Below, piece after piece: positions 45,715-55,018 of a stretch of 64,000 nucleotides of DNA. Numbering within the stretch: the first letter of the stretch is position 1; every line of letters starts with the position of its first letter. A model generated the notes under the pieces. It was not told the origin of the DNA. It made no database searches and saw only the letters and a list, made by a program, of their open reading frames with translations. The stretch lies in the NCBI RefSeq assembly GCF_000152745.1, contig NZ_CH672428.1:195433-259432 (forward strand). Reading direction: 5' to 3'. The translations under genes and the position numbers were made by a program. The DNA comes from Oceanicaulis sp. HTCC2633 (GTDB lineage Bacteria; Pseudomonadota; Alphaproteobacteria; Caulobacterales; Maricaulaceae).

Positions 45715-46967
45715 GCCGAAGGCGGCACGGCGAAGCAGGATTCCCCGCTCGCTTCGAGGCGCTGGCAGATCGAGCGGGCGCGGTCGCCGTCCAGACCGGC
45801 ATAGCGGGCGCGCCAGAGCTGGCGTCCATTACGCTCCAGCGGCTCCACGCGGGCTTGCGCCTCGCCCAGAAGCGAATGCAGGCCCATCATGGCGATGCTC
45901 TCAAGGCGCGCCGAGGCGGCGGCTTGGGACGTGAAGGCGCCCACCTGGACCGACCAGCCTTCGGGCGTTGCAACAGGCGAGAAGGGCCGCGGACGGGGCG
46001 CAGCGTCCAGATCCGCCAGCTCCACCTGAGCCGCAGGCGCGCCCGGGGCGGAGCCCTGGGCGGTCTGGGCGGGCAGGGTGGTGAGCTCAGCGGTGAGGAT
46101 TTCCTGTTCGCGCACCGGGTTCAGGCGCGGCGTGTTCATGGCCGCCAGCATCCGGCCTTCCGAACGGGCGTTGAGTGCGGAGAACGCGGCTTCGATCAGT
46201 TCACGGGCATGGGCGTCACGGACCGAGGCGGAGACCCCGCCCATCACCACGGCGATGATGCGATGACCGTCCCGCTCTGCGCTGGCGGCGAGGTTGAAAC
46301 CCGAGGCGCGGATATAGCCGGTCTTCAGACCGTCCACGCCCGCCTGGTTGCCGACCAGAGAGTTGTGATTGCGATGGGTGACGCCATTCCAGCGGAAGCG
46401 GGTCTCACCGAAATAGTGATAATACTGGGGAAAGTCCTCATGCAGGGCATAGGCGAGCCGGGCGACGTCCCGCGCCGTGGTGTGCTGGGCCGCGTCAGGC
46501 AGGCCGGAGGCGTTCCGGAATACGGTGTTGGTCATGCCCAGCTCACGGGCGCGCAGGGTCATGACGGCTGCGAACCGCGCCTCGTCGTCCTGAAGGTGTT
46601 CGGCGACCGCGACCGCCACGTCATTGGCGCTCTGGATGATGAGGGCGCGGATCGCGTCCTCGACGCGGATCGTCTGTCCTGCACGCAAGCCCAGTTTCGA
46701 GGACGGACGGCTGGCTGCTTCCGCTGAGGCCGTAATGGCGTCATCCAGGCTGACCTCTCCGCGCTCCAGCGCCTCGAACAGCATGTAGAGGGTCATCATC
46801 TTGGTCAGCGAGGCGGGATAGCGCTCGGCGTCAGCCCGCCGCGAATGCAGGACCTCGCCGGTCTCCATGTCCGCGACAAAGGCGGCGTATCGCTCGCTCG
46901 CCTCGGCGCGGGAGGTGAGGGCGAAAACGCTCAGAACGCACAGCAGGGCCAAGATGTATCGAGACAT
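45711..46967 (-). CDS. D-alanyl-D-alanine carboxypeptidase with C-terminal SPOR domain
   Basis: Trims peptidoglycan pentapeptides in the periplasm. The 418-residue protein has a signal peptide ('FALTSRAEA'), an S11 penicillin-binding domain with 'YPASLTKMMT' (SxxK), 'IIQSANDVAVAV' (SxN) and 'VDGLKTGYI' (KTG). A linker and a SPOR domain at about residues 335-418 follow ('EGWSVQVGAFTSQAAASARL'). The C-terminal amphipathic anchor of classical PBP5 is replaced by SPOR, which would target it to septal glycan. The ATG at 46967 was chosen for its signal peptide. Confidence 0.93.
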   Translation of the reverse strand: MSRYILALLCVLSVFALTSRAEASERYAAFVADMETGEVLHSRRADAERYPASLTKMMTLYMLFEALERGEVSLDDAITASAEAASRPSSKLGLRAGQTIRVEDAIRALIIQSANDVAVAVAEHLQDDEARFAAVMTLRARELGMTNTVFRNASGLPDAAQHTTARDVARLAYALHEDFPQYYHYFGETRFRWNGVTHRNHNSLVGNQAGVDGLKTGYIRASGFNLAASAERDGHRIIAVVMGGVSASVRDAHARELIEAAFSALNARSEGRMLAAMNTPRLNPVREQEILTAELTTLPAQTAQGSAPGAPAAQVELADLDAAPRPRPFSPVATPEGWSVQVGAFTSQAAASARLESIAMMGLHSLLGEAQARVEPLERNGRQLWRARYAGLDGDRARSICQRLEASGESCFAVPPSA

Positions 46968-47045
46968 GCCCCGGACGATGGGGCACAAGCTCTTGCTCGA
47001 GCGTTAACCGTGCCGGGATTTTCTGCGCTCACAGGGCGCGACAAA

Positions 47046-47060
47046 TTGTGCACCGCACAA
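47046..47060. promoter_or_regulatory. palindromic operator upstream of phasin gene (PhaR-like)
   Basis: TTGTGC-ACC-GCACAA is a perfect 6-bp dyad with 3-base spacer, 7 bases before the -35 hexamer of the phasin promoter. The core TGC-N3-GCA resembles published PhaR sites of alphaproteobacteria. A second dyad, CCTGC-N6-GCAGG, lies at 47104-47119 in the leader. Confidence 0.45.
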
Positions 47061-47067
47061 AAACGCC

Positions 47068-47098
47068 TTGACGAGTCGCCTCTGAGCGTACATATATG
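47068..47098 (+). promoter_or_regulatory. candidate promoter of phasin gene
   Basis: TTGACG at 47068-47073 and CATATA/TATATG at 47091-47098, spacing 17-19 bases, 40 bases before the ATG at 47138. Confidence 0.5.
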
Positions 47099-47137
47099 CT
47101 GCACCTGCGAACGAGCAGGCAGCGCATGGAGCCCATC

Positions 47138-47821
47138 ATGGCGAACGCGACTCCGAAAGAAACTGCGTCTGAGACGCCCGCGCCGACCGCTGCTGAAGCG
47201 GCGAAATCGGCGGCGTCTCAATCGGAAGCGAACCCTGAGGCTGCTGCGGAGCCGGCGAAGCAACCGGCTCGTCCCGTGAAGGCCAGCGCGAAGGCGCCGG
47301 CCAAGCGGACCGCCAAAAAGACGCCGGGCCAAAGCAAAACCCGAAAACCCTCGCCCCCGCGCAAATATTCTGGAGACACGTCGATGACCACCGCCAAGAA
47401 CACCGCGAAAGACACGATCGAGACCATGACCACCGCGTCGAACGAAGCCATCAAGGACGGCTTCGAGAAGTCCATGAAGGCTGTGAATGATTTCAGCGCC
47501 TTCCACAAGGACACTGTTGACGCCGTGATCGCCTCGAGCACCACGGCCGCGAAATCCATCGAGGAACTGAACGCTGCGAACCTGGCCTTCGCCAAGAAGT
47601 CCATGGAAGACAGCGTGGCCGCCGCCAAGTCCATGGCTGGCGCCAAATCGGTTCAGGAAGTTCTCGAGATCCAGTCCGACTACGCCAAGTCGTCCCTGGA
47701 CGCCATGATGGCCGAGATGAACAAGAATTCCGACCTGATGTCCAATCTGGTCAAGGACACCTTCAAGCCGATCAATGATCGCTTCTCCGCCGCTCTGGAA
47801 CTGATGCAGTCCCAGCGCTAG
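47138..47821 (+). CDS. phasin family protein with basic N-terminal extension
   Basis: The 227-residue protein ends in a phasin_2-type helical domain (residues about 82-227; 'DTIETMTTASNEAIKDGFEK', 'VQEVLEIQSDYAKSSLDAMM') that coats polyhydroxybutyrate granules. The first 81 residues are alanine/lysine/proline-rich ('VKASAKAPAKRTAKKTPGQS'), similar to the DNA-binding tails of PhaF/histone H1-like proteins. A second ATG at 47383 has a stronger ribosome site (GGAGACACGTCG before it) and would give the phasin domain alone, so two forms are possible. No PHB synthase is in the window. Confidence 0.87.
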   Translation: MANATPKETASETPAPTAAEAAKSAASQSEANPEAAAEPAKQPARPVKASAKAPAKRTAKKTPGQSKTRKPSPPRKYSGDTSMTTAKNTAKDTIETMTTASNEAIKDGFEKSMKAVNDFSAFHKDTVDAVIASSTTAAKSIEELNAANLAFAKKSMEDSVAAAKSMAGAKSVQEVLEIQSDYAKSSLDAMMAEMNKNSDLMSNLVKDTFKPINDRFSAALELMQSQR

Positions 47822-47833
47822 GCGCACCTGATC

Positions 47834-47863
47834 GCCGGACCGCGTCTCGACGCGCGGTCCGGC
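47834..47863 (+). terminator. first hairpin after phasin gene
   Basis: 11-bp GC-rich stem (47834-47844 with 47853-47863) with no T-run; probably a stabilising hairpin before the true terminator. Confidence 0.5.
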
Positions 47864-47880
47864 CCCGTATCCTCCCTGAC

Positions 47881-47913
47881 TGGTCCGGCGTTCGACGTCG
47901 GACCATTTTTTTT
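47881..47913 (+). terminator. Rho-independent terminator of phasin gene
   Basis: Stem of about 11 pairs (47881-47891 with 47895-47905, including one G-T) and eight T residues at 47906-47913. Confidence 0.9.
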
Positions 47914-48069
47914 GACCCGATTGGCGCGCTTTCCACGAATAAGCTGCGTTGTGATCAGTTGAGGGGGTTCTCAGTAACCCCGCCGCGCTTATTTAATTAC
48001 AGGATCGATTGCCGCAGCCGAAAAACCGGATCAAGCTGGGGCAAGCTTATATGAGACGCCTGACTGCCC

Positions 48070-48396
48070 ATGAGTGAGCCTAAGAAGCCAGACCTGCCCG
48101 ATCAGGAGACCGGCGTTACAGTCAAGCCGCGCGCACGGACCAAGCGTCCGTCGATGTACAAGGTTTTGCTGCTCAATGACGACTACACGCCGATGGAGTT
48201 CGTCATCGAGGTTCTGGTTCGCATTTTTCACAAGGGGCAAGAAGACGCGACTCGCATCATGCTTCATGTGCACCAGCATGGAGTCGGGGTGTGCGGCGTG
48301 TTCACCTACGAGGTCGCCGAGACCAAGGTGGCCCAGGTCATGGACGCTGCGCGTCGCGCTCAGCACCCGTTACAGTGCACGATGGAAAAGGATTAG
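48070..48396 (+). CDS. clpS: ATP-dependent Clp protease adaptor ClpS
   Basis: Delivers N-end-rule substrates to ClpAP. The 108-residue protein has a flexible N-terminal tail and the core '[20 protein letters not shown]' with the DDYTPM ligand-pocket signature, and '[17 protein letters not shown]'. Length is normal for alphaproteobacterial ClpS1. It stops 3 bases before clpA. No strong ribosome site precedes it. Strong phasin terminators lie upstream, so clpS starts its own transcript. Confidence 0.96.
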   Translation: MSEPKKPDLPDQETGVTVKPRARTKRPSMYKVLLLNDDYTPMEFVIEVLVRIFHKGQEDATRIMLHVHQHGVGVCGVFTYEVAETKVAQVMDAARRAQHPLQCTMEKD

Positions 48397-48399
48397 GCC

Positions 48400-50733
48400 T
48401 TGCCCTCTTTCTCACCCACTCTCGAACGTTCCCTGCATCGCGCCCTGACGGCCGCGACTGAACGCAAGCACGAATACGCCACGCTGGAGCATCTCCTGCT
48501 CTCGCTGTGCGAGGATGTGGATGCGTCTGCGGTCATGCGCGCGTGCGATGTGGATGTGGACGAGCTTCGTGACACGCTCAATGAGTATGTAGACGAAGAA
48601 CTGGCGAGCCTCATGGTGGATGATGGCGAGGACGCCAAACCCACGGCCGGCTTCCAGCGCGTCATCCAGCGCGCGGTGATCCACGTGCAGAATTCCGGTC
48701 GCGATGAAGTGACGGGCGCCAATGTGCTGGTCGCGCTCTTCGCCGAGCGCGAAAGCCATGCGGCCTACTTCCTCGCCGAGCGGGACATGACCCGCTATGA
48801 CGCGGTCAATTACATCTCGCATGGCATCTCCAAGAAGCCGGGCGAATCTGACTCCCGTCCGCCCCGCGGCGCGGATGAAGACGCGGTCGAGCCGGGCGAG
48901 GGCGCCGAGGAGAAGGATGACGCGCTGTCGGCCTATTGCGTCGACCTCAACGAGAAGGCCCGCGAAGGCGGCGTCGATCCGCTGATCGGGCGCGAGCATG
49001 AGGTGGAGCGCTGCATCCAGGTGCTGTGCCGCCGCCGCAAGAACAACCCGCTGCTGGTGGGCGATCCGGGCGTGGGCAAGACCGCTATCGCCGAGGGTCT
49101 GGCGCGCAAGATCGTCGAGAAAGAAGTGCCTGAAGTCCTGGCCGAGGCGACGATCTACTCGCTCGACATGGGCGCGCTTCTCGCGGGTACGCGTTATCGC
49201 GGCGACTTTGAAGAGCGCGTGAAACAGGTCGTCAAGGCGCTCGAAGCGCGTCCGAACGCGGTGCTGTTCATTGACGAGATCCACACCGTGATTGGCGCGG
49301 GCGCCACCTCTGGCGGCGCGATGGATGCGTCCAACCTGCTCAAGCCGGCCCTGCAACAGGGCGGTCTGCGCTGCATGGGCTCGACCACCTACAAGGAATA
49401 CCGTCAGCATTTTGAGAAGGACCGTGCGCTGGCGCGTCGCTTCCAGAAGATCGACGTGACCGAGCCGTCCGTTCCGGACGCGATCAAGATCCTCAATGGC
49501 CTCAAGCCCTATTTCGAGGAGTTCCACGACATTCGTTTCACCGCGGATGCGCTGAAATCGGCTGTGGAGCTGTCGGATCGCTATATCGGCGATCGCAAAC
49601 TGCCCGATAAAGCCATCGACGTGATCGACGAGGCCGGCGCCTCCATGCGTCTGGTTCCGGCGTCCAAGCGCAAGAAGACCATTGGCGTGAAAGAGATCGA
49701 GGCGGTGGTCGCCAAGATCGCGCGCATCCCCCCGAAATCGGTCTCCAAGTCCGACGAGGCGGTGCTGCGGGATCTGGAAAACTCGCTCAAGCGCGTGGTC
49801 TTCGGTCAGGACGATGCGATCGAGAAGCTCGCCAGCGCCATCAAGCTGGCGCGTGCGGGTCTGCGTGAACCGAACAAACCCATCGGCTCGTACCTGTTCT
49901 CCGGCCCCACCGGGGTGGGCAAGACCGAAGTCGCCCGCCAGCTGGCGGACACGCTGGGCGTCGAGCTGCTGCGCTTTGACATGTCCGAATACATGGAGCG
50001 CCACACGGTGAGCCGTCTTCTGGGCGCGCCTCCGGGCTATGTGGGCTATGACCAGGGCGGCCAGCTGACCGACGCCATCGACCAGCATCCGCACTCGGTG
50101 CTGCTGCTCGATGAAATCGAGAAAGCGCACCCGGACATCTTCAACATCCTGTTGCAGGTGATGGATAATGGTCAGCTAACCGACGCCAACGGCAAGTCGG
50201 TGGACTGCCGCAATGTCATCCTGATCATGACTTCCAACGCCGGGGCCGCCGACGCCGCCAAGGAAGCCATCGGCTTTGGACGTGGCAAGCGCGACGGCGA
50301 GGATCAGGCGGCGATTGAGCGTCTGTTCACGCCGGAATTCCGCAACCGTCTGGACGCGATCATCCCGTTCTCGGGCCTCAAGATCGAAGTCATTGGTCGG
50401 GTGGTCGAGAAATTCGTCCTGCAGCTTGAAGCACAACTGGCCGATCGCGGCGTGACGTTTGAGCTGACCGAGGCGGCGACCCGCTGGCTGGGCGAGCGCG
50501 GCTATGACGAGAAGTTTGGCGCCCGTCCGCTGAGCCGGGTCATTCAGGATCATATCAAGAAGCCTCTGGCGGAAGAGATCCTGTTTGGTCAGCTCAAGAA
50601 GGGCGGCGTGGTGAAGGTGGATGTGGACGCCGCCGACCCCGAACGCCTCGATTTCGAGATCATTCCGGGTGATCGCCTGAATGACGCCAAGCCCAAGCGA
50701 AAACCGAAAAAGACAAAAGAAACAGTGAAGTGA
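48400..50733 (+). CDS. clpA: ATP-dependent Clp protease ATP-binding subunit ClpA
   Basis: Hexameric unfoldase that feeds substrates to ClpP. The 777-residue protein has the Clp N domain ('[20 protein letters not shown]'), two AAA+ modules with P-loops '[16 protein letters not shown]' and '[17 protein letters not shown]', and sensor/arginine regions. '[12 protein letters not shown]' corresponds to the IGL/IGF-type ClpP-binding loop. The start is TTG at 48400, 3 bases after the clpS stop. The lysine-rich C-terminus ends in an overlap (GTGA) with the next gene. Confidence 0.97.
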   Translation: MPSFSPTLERSLHRALTAATERKHEYATLEHLLLSLCEDVDASAVMRACDVDVDELRDTLNEYVDEELASLMVDDGEDAKPTAGFQRVIQRAVIHVQNSGRDEVTGANVLVALFAERESHAAYFLAERDMTRYDAVNYISHGISKKPGESDSRPPRGADEDAVEPGEGAEEKDDALSAYCVDLNEKAREGGVDPLIGREHEVERCIQVLCRRRKNNPLLVGDPGVGKTAIAEGLARKIVEKEVPEVLAEATIYSLDMGALLAGTRYRGDFEERVKQVVKALEARPNAVLFIDEIHTVIGAGATSGGAMDASNLLKPALQQGGLRCMGSTTYKEYRQHFEKDRALARRFQKIDVTEPSVPDAIKILNGLKPYFEEFHDIRFTADALKSAVELSDRYIGDRKLPDKAIDVIDEAGASMRLVPASKRKKTIGVKEIEAVVAKIARIPPKSVSKSDEAVLRDLENSLKRVVFGQDDAIEKLASAIKLARAGLREPNKPIGSYLFSGPTGVGKTEVARQLADTLGVELLRFDMSEYMERHTVSRLLGAPPGYVGYDQGGQLTDAIDQHPHSVLLLDEIEKAHPDIFNILLQVMDNGQLTDANGKSVDCRNVILIMTSNAGAADAAKEAIGFGRGKRDGEDQAAIERLFTPEFRNRLDAIIPFSGLKIEVIGRVVEKFVLQLEAQLADRGVTFELTEAATRWLGERGYDEKFGARPLSRVIQDHIKKPLAEEILFGQLKKGGVVKVDVDAADPERLDFEIIPGDRLNDAKPKRKPKKTKETVK

Positions 50734-51968
50734 TCAAAAACCTTCATGCTTGCGCGCCGCTGATCCTCAGCGGCGCGTTCGTTTTCGGCGTCAGCGCTCA
50801 AGCGCAAACGCCCGATTACCGCGCCGACGCTGAATATTTGCTCGATCTGATCGACGAAGAGTACGCCTATTTTGAGCGGTTTGACGGGCGTAATCCGGCC
50901 CGGGGCGCGAACGGTGTTGATCTCGACGCGGTCACGGATTCTGTGAGCCTGCTGCGCTTTGCCGAATGCGCCATCAACGCCATTCAGGACCATCACGCCA
51001 TTCTGGGCATTTCCTCGCGCAGCTCTTACGGGCTGACGCCGAGCTATAACGATCTGTGGGTCGAGCATCGTGACGGCGCCTATGTCATCACCGATGTGCG
51101 CGACGGATCCCCGGCGCAGGCTGCGGGCGTGATGCCGGGCTGGCGTCTGGTCGCGGTGGCGGGGCAGTCGATGGACGAGGCCGTATCCGAGCTTTGCGGC
51201 GGCCCTTATGACAGCGACGCCGCGAAAGGCTATGCCGCGCGGGTTCTGGCGGCGGGACCGCGGGACCAGGCGCGAGCGTTTGTCTTTCTTGACGCCAGCG
51301 GTCAGGAACAGGCCCTGAGTCTGCCCAATCTTTATCAGGTCGAGACGCCCGATCGGCCGCTCATCAGCGTGACGGAGCATGACGGCATCCGGGTTCTGCG
51401 GTTCAACAATTCATTGGGCGAGGATGGCCTGATCGCCGCCATTGATGAAGCGCTGTCCGGCGAACGCCCGGACGGGCTGGTGATTGATCTGCGCGATACG
51501 CCCAGCGGCGGCGACACCCTTTATGCCCGCGCCCTTATGGGGCGTCTGATCGATGAGACACGACCCTATCAACGCCATGCCTTCCCGCAGATCGAACGCG
51601 ACACCGGCGTCGCCCGGCAATGGGTGGAAGAGGTGTTGCCGCGGGGCGACAGCCTGGCCGGTGTGCCGGTCGTGGTGATCTCCGGGCGCTGGACCGGCTC
51701 GATGGGCGAAGGTCTAACCATAGGTCTCGACGCCGTGGCGGACGCCGTCACCCTCGGCGCGCCCATGGCGGGGCTTCTGGGCGCGATCTATGATTATGAA
51801 CTGCCCGAAACCGGCTGGACGGTGAAATTGCCCACCGAGGCGCTGTTTCATGTGAACGGCACGCCGCGCGAAGCCTATGTAGCGGACATCCCGCTTGAAA
51901 GCGCGGATCTGCGCGGGCCGAGCGGTGAGGACCTGGCGCTTGAACGGGCGTTGAACCTACTAAGATAA
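50730..51968 (+). CDS. exported S41-like peptidase with PDZ domain
   Basis: The 412-residue protein has a signal peptide ending 'GVSAQAQTPD', a PDZ-like segment ('GSPAQAAGVMPGWRLVAVAG', about residues 125-150) and an S41 catalytic half with 'LVIDLRDTPSGGDT' and 'VVISGRWTGSMGEG', where the serine is the likely nucleophile. The usual NNPGG is DTPSGG here. It starts with GTG overlapping the clpA stop, so it is translated from the clpSA message although it is exported. The target is unknown. Confidence 0.82.
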   Translation: MIKNLHACAPLILSGAFVFGVSAQAQTPDYRADAEYLLDLIDEEYAYFERFDGRNPARGANGVDLDAVTDSVSLLRFAECAINAIQDHHAILGISSRSSYGLTPSYNDLWVEHRDGAYVITDVRDGSPAQAAGVMPGWRLVAVAGQSMDEAVSELCGGPYDSDAAKGYAARVLAAGPRDQARAFVFLDASGQEQALSLPNLYQVETPDRPLISVTEHDGIRVLRFNNSLGEDGLIAAIDEALSGERPDGLVIDLRDTPSGGDTLYARALMGRLIDETRPYQRHAFPQIERDTGVARQWVEEVLPRGDSLAGVPVVVISGRWTGSMGEGLTIGLDAVADAVTLGAPMAGLLGAIYDYELPETGWTVKLPTEALFHVNGTPREAYVADIPLESADLRGPSGEDLALERALNLLR

Positions 51969-51975
51969 GTCGGAC

Positions 51976-52809
51976 TTAGCCCTGCTGACCTGCGGTCAAA
52001 AAAGGCAGAACTCGCTCGACAACACGCGGGTCCCGCAGAATGCCGCGATGGCCGACGCCTTCAATCACCTCTGATACGGCGTCGGGCCAGGCGCTGGCGA
52101 TGCGCTCGGCGCAGACGGGCGGGGCGATCTGGTCGTTCTCGCCGTGCAGGATCAAAGCGGGCGCCGTGAAATTGGGCGCATCCAGCGTGATGTCGAGATT
52201 GGCGGCGGGCTCGCCAAAGCTCTCGCTCACTGCTTCGAGCATCAGGGCGACGGCGCGCTGTGATAATCCCATCGCTTCGCCTTGAAACGCCATATTGCGG
52301 GGCAGGGCGTCCGGCGCGCCCAGGCCCACCACGCGGCCCGGCGCCAAGCCGTGCCGGGCCATGGCCAGAACGGTGGCGGGCAGGCCCATGGAATGAGCGA
52401 TCACGGCGTGCGGTTGGCCCAGTTGCGTCCCCGCTGCGCCCAGACCTTCCGCGAAAAGCAGGATATAGGCCTTGTGGCCTTCGCTCTGACCATGGGCAGG
52501 GCCGTCGATCAGCGCGACCGAGAACCCGGCCTCCATCACGGCCTGACCCAGCGTGGAGAGATCCGCGCTATCGGCTTCCCAGCCATGCTGGAAGAAAACG
52601 AGCGGTCCTTTGCCGCCGCGATAGACGCGCTGCTTGCCTTGCGGTCCCTCAAAGCTCGCCTTCTCAAGGCTTTCCAGCCAGTCGCGACCGTTATCGGTCT
52701 GCTGCTTCACGCGCGGGCGTGTGAACTGACGCTGCACCGACGCCTTGAACGTGCGCGGAAACATCACGGCGGTGGCGTTGGCGGCGATCGAGAAGGTTGA
52801 AGCAGGCAT
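51976..52809 (-). CDS. alpha/beta hydrolase
   Basis: The 277-residue protein has 'PLVFFQHGWEADSADL' (oxyanion HG), 'HAVIAHSMGLPATVLA' (nucleophile elbow), 'LILHGENDQIAPP' (acid) and 'EGVGHRGILRD' (histidine), a full catalytic triad. It could be an esterase, lipase or thioesterase; the substrate is unknown. It converges on the S41-like gene with a 7-base gap. The start is ATG at 52809; no better alternative is seen. Confidence 0.87.
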   Translation of the reverse strand: MPASTFSIAANATAVMFPRTFKASVQRQFTRPRVKQQTDNGRDWLESLEKASFEGPQGKQRVYRGGKGPLVFFQHGWEADSADLSTLGQAVMEAGFSVALIDGPAHGQSEGHKAYILLFAEGLGAAGTQLGQPHAVIAHSMGLPATVLAMARHGLAPGRVVGLGAPDALPRNMAFQGEAMGLSQRAVALMLEAVSESFGEPAANLDITLDAPNFTAPALILHGENDQIAPPVCAERIASAWPDAVSEVIEGVGHRGILRDPRVVERVLPFLTAGQQG

Positions 52810-52929
52810 GACTCAGTCTCAGGACTTTGAAAGCGGACACGCTAGGTCGTTTCCCCTTGTGGGCAAAGCGTCTGGCGTGCATGTCTGTCATAAAGAAATG
52901 ACTGAGCCGCTGTTTGAAGGGAGCCGCCC

Positions 52930-53370
52930 ATGATCCTGTCCGTTCTCGCCCTCACGCTGACGATGACCCCCACGCCCGATACGCCTGTGACGGGGCGCGT
53001 TGTGGCGGTGGATTTCACACAGGAACCCGCGCTGGTGGAAACGTTTGGCGGTCGGCGCTTCTATGTCGAGGACGATCTGGGTGATCCCCGCTCGCGTCTG
53101 GTCTGGATCGCCTATGACTGTCAGGGCGAGGAGATGGCGCGCACCTATCCCTTTGATCCGCGCTGGAGCAGTGGCGGCCATGCCGAGGCGGACCCGTCCG
53201 GTGAACTGGGCCCGCGTTCCGGCGCAGGGCTGGACGACTGGCCGCTTGAGGACGCTGACGCCATTCTGCCTGTGAACGCCGCCCGTTTCGAGATCATCGA
53301 GCGGGACGCCCAGGGCGAGACCCTGACGGTCCACGGCCCCTTCGACATGCCGGAGGTCTGGTGTGAATAG
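52930..53370 (+). CDS. exported protein of unknown function
   Basis: The 146-residue protein begins with a short hydrophobic leader ('MILSVLALTLTMTPTP'). The rest is beta-rich and acidic with two cysteines ('AYDCQGEEMARTYPFDP' and the C-terminal 'PEVWCE'), which might pair. No family was recognised. An AAGGGAG ribosome site precedes the ATG. It converges on the HIT-family gene with a 6-base gap. Confidence 0.65.
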   Translation: MILSVLALTLTMTPTPDTPVTGRVVAVDFTQEPALVETFGGRRFYVEDDLGDPRSRLVWIAYDCQGEEMARTYPFDPRWSSGGHAEADPSGELGPRSGAGLDDWPLEDADAILPVNAARFEIIERDAQGETLTVHGPFDMPEVWCE

Positions 53371-53376
53371 CGGCGC

Positions 53377-53808
53377 CTAGAGCGCCGCCTTGATCTTTTC
53401 GCACAGGGCGTTGAGCTCATCCATATCCGCCTGGCCCGCGCTGCCATGGCCGGCGATGTCCTGGCCTTCCCAGCGGGGAATGATGTGGAAATGGATGTGG
53501 TAGACGGTCTGGCCGGCCGGCGCGCCGTTGAACTGTGCGATGGTGACGCCATCAGGCTTGAGCGCGGTTTCGACGGCTTTGGCGACCTTCTTGACGCGCT
53601 TGACCGCCTCGGCGGCGCCAGCATCAGAAATCTCGAGAAGATTGCGCGCAGCCTCCTTGGGGATGACCAGGGTATGCCCTTTGCTTTGCGGGAAGATGTC
53701 CATGAAGGACAGCACATGCTCGTCCTCATAGACCTTTACGCAGGGCGCTTCGCCGCGCAGGATCTTGGCGAAGATGTTCTGGTCGTCATAGGTCCCGTGA
53801 AGGCTCAT
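53377..53808 (-). CDS. HIT family protein (HINT-like nucleotide hydrolase)
   Basis: Histidine-triad protein that hydrolyses nucleoside phosphoramidates or related nucleotides. The 143-residue protein has 'NIFAKILRGEAPCVKVYED' at the start, 'SKGHTLVIPKEAARNLLE' and the triad 'YHIHFHIIPRW' at about residue 102. The start follows GGGAGA. The order RidA - DUF482 - HIT on the minus strand is one commonly seen in alphaproteobacteria. Confidence 0.95.
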   Translation of the reverse strand: MSLHGTYDDQNIFAKILRGEAPCVKVYEDEHVLSFMDIFPQSKGHTLVIPKEAARNLLEISDAGAAEAVKRVKKVAKAVETALKPDGVTIAQFNGAPAGQTVYHIHFHIIPRWEGQDIAGHGSAGQADMDELNALCEKIKAAL

Positions 53809-53872
53809 GGCGGGTCTCCCGATTGCAAAGGCTTTGGGGTGTGGTAGCGCGAACCGGAGGGCGGTCCAAGAC

Positions 53873-55018
53873 CTAACCGTCCTTGCGATAGGGGCTGTCT
53901 GCGTCTAACGCCTGACGCTCGGTTTCCACCGCCCGGCGCTCGGACCGCAGATAGCGATCCACCGCGCCCTGAAGGCCCTCATGGACCACATCATGGGTGG
54001 AATAGACGAGCTGCGGGCGATAGCCGCGCGCCAGCTTGTGTCCGCCCTGTGCACCCGCTTCGACCCGTTTGAGGCCGTGGGCGAGGGCGTAGTCGATGGC
54101 CTGATGATAGCAAAGCTCGAAATGGAGCTGGTCGGCGAAGCGAAGCGCACCCCAGTACCGGCCATAGAGCGTGTCCGATCCGATGAAGTTCAGGGCGCTG
54201 GCGATATGGGTTTCGCCCTCCTTCGCCATCACCAGCAGCACCTTGTCGGCCATGCGCTCATGGATCAGGGAAAAGAACTCGCGGTTGAGATAGGGCGTGC
54301 CCCATTTGCGCGCGCCGGTATCCTGATAACAGGCGAAGAACACGTCCCAATGGTGTTCGGTCAGCGCGTCGCCGGTGAGCTGTTCGATCGTGACCGCTTG
54401 CTGGGCGATCTTGCGTTCCTTTCTTAAGGCCTTGCGCTTTCTTGAGGAGAGGGCGGCGAGGAAGCCTTCATAATCGCCATAGTCCTCGTCCTCCCAGATG
54501 AACTGGATGTCCTGCCGCGCCAGCAAACCTGCGCCGGTCAGGTCGGCCTGGGTGGGGGCGTCGGGGAAGAGTACGTGCCAGCTTGACAGATCGAGCTCGC
54601 GCACGGCGTGCCGGCCAGCCTGGATCAAGGCGCTGCGTATGTCGGGATCGCGGCTCAGCACACGCCGGCCGGTCGCGGGGGTGAAGGGAATGGCGGTCAG
54701 CAGCTTGGGGTAATAGGCGCCGCCGGCGCGCTCCAGCGCATCCGCCCAGGCATGATCAAAGACATATTCGCCATACGAATGCCCTTTCACATAGAGCGGC
54801 ATCACGCCGAGAACCTGCCCGGCATCGTCCTCGGCGATCAGATGGCGCGGGCCCCAGCCCGTTTCCTCCACGGCGCTGCCGGAGGTTTCCAGGGCATCCA
54901 GGAAATCCCAGCTCAGGAACGGGTCATAGGGCTGATCCTCCGGATTGGCGCATCGATCCCAGTCTGCGGGATCGATCTGCGCCATAGCGGTGATCATGCG
55001 CACGGAGATGTCGGTCAT
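53873..55018 (-). CDS. DUF482 / FemAB-like acyltransferase-fold protein
   Basis: The 381-residue protein matches the DUF482 (peptidogalycan biosynthesis/recognition-like) family: 'NPEDQPYDPFLSWDFLDALE', 'AALSSRKRKALRKERK', 'CYQDTGARKWGTPYLNREFF' and 'CYHQAIDYALAHGLKRVEAG'. The fold is related to GNAT/FemAB aminoacyltransferases, but the substrate is unknown. The ATG at 55018 overlaps the stop of a 23-codon frame (ATGA), showing tight packing with the upstream RidA gene. Confidence 0.87.
   Translation of the reverse strand: MTDISVRMITAMAQIDPADWDRCANPEDQPYDPFLSWDFLDALETSGSAVEETGWGPRHLIAEDDAGQVLGVMPLYVKGHSYGEYVFDHAWADALERAGGAYYPKLLTAIPFTPATGRRVLSRDPDIRSALIQAGRHAVRELDLSSWHVLFPDAPTQADLTGAGLLARQDIQFIWEDEDYGDYEGFLAALSSRKRKALRKERKIAQQAVTIEQLTGDALTEHHWDVFFACYQDTGARKWGTPYLNREFFSLIHERMADKVLLVMAKEGETHIASALNFIGSDTLYGRYWGALRFADQLHFELCYHQAIDYALAHGLKRVEAGAQGGHKLARGYRPQLVYSTHDVVHEGLQGAVDRYLRSERRAVETERQALDADSPYRKDG

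Noticed and set aside
47996-48069. Riboswitch or structured leader before clpS
   Set aside because: Only a 6-bp hairpin (GGGGTT/AACCCC) further upstream was seen; no recognisable aptamer or terminator/antiterminator pair.
48412-50130. 572-codon open frame on the minus strand opposite clpA
   Set aside because: Antisense shadow; clpA with both AAA+ modules is clearly the gene.
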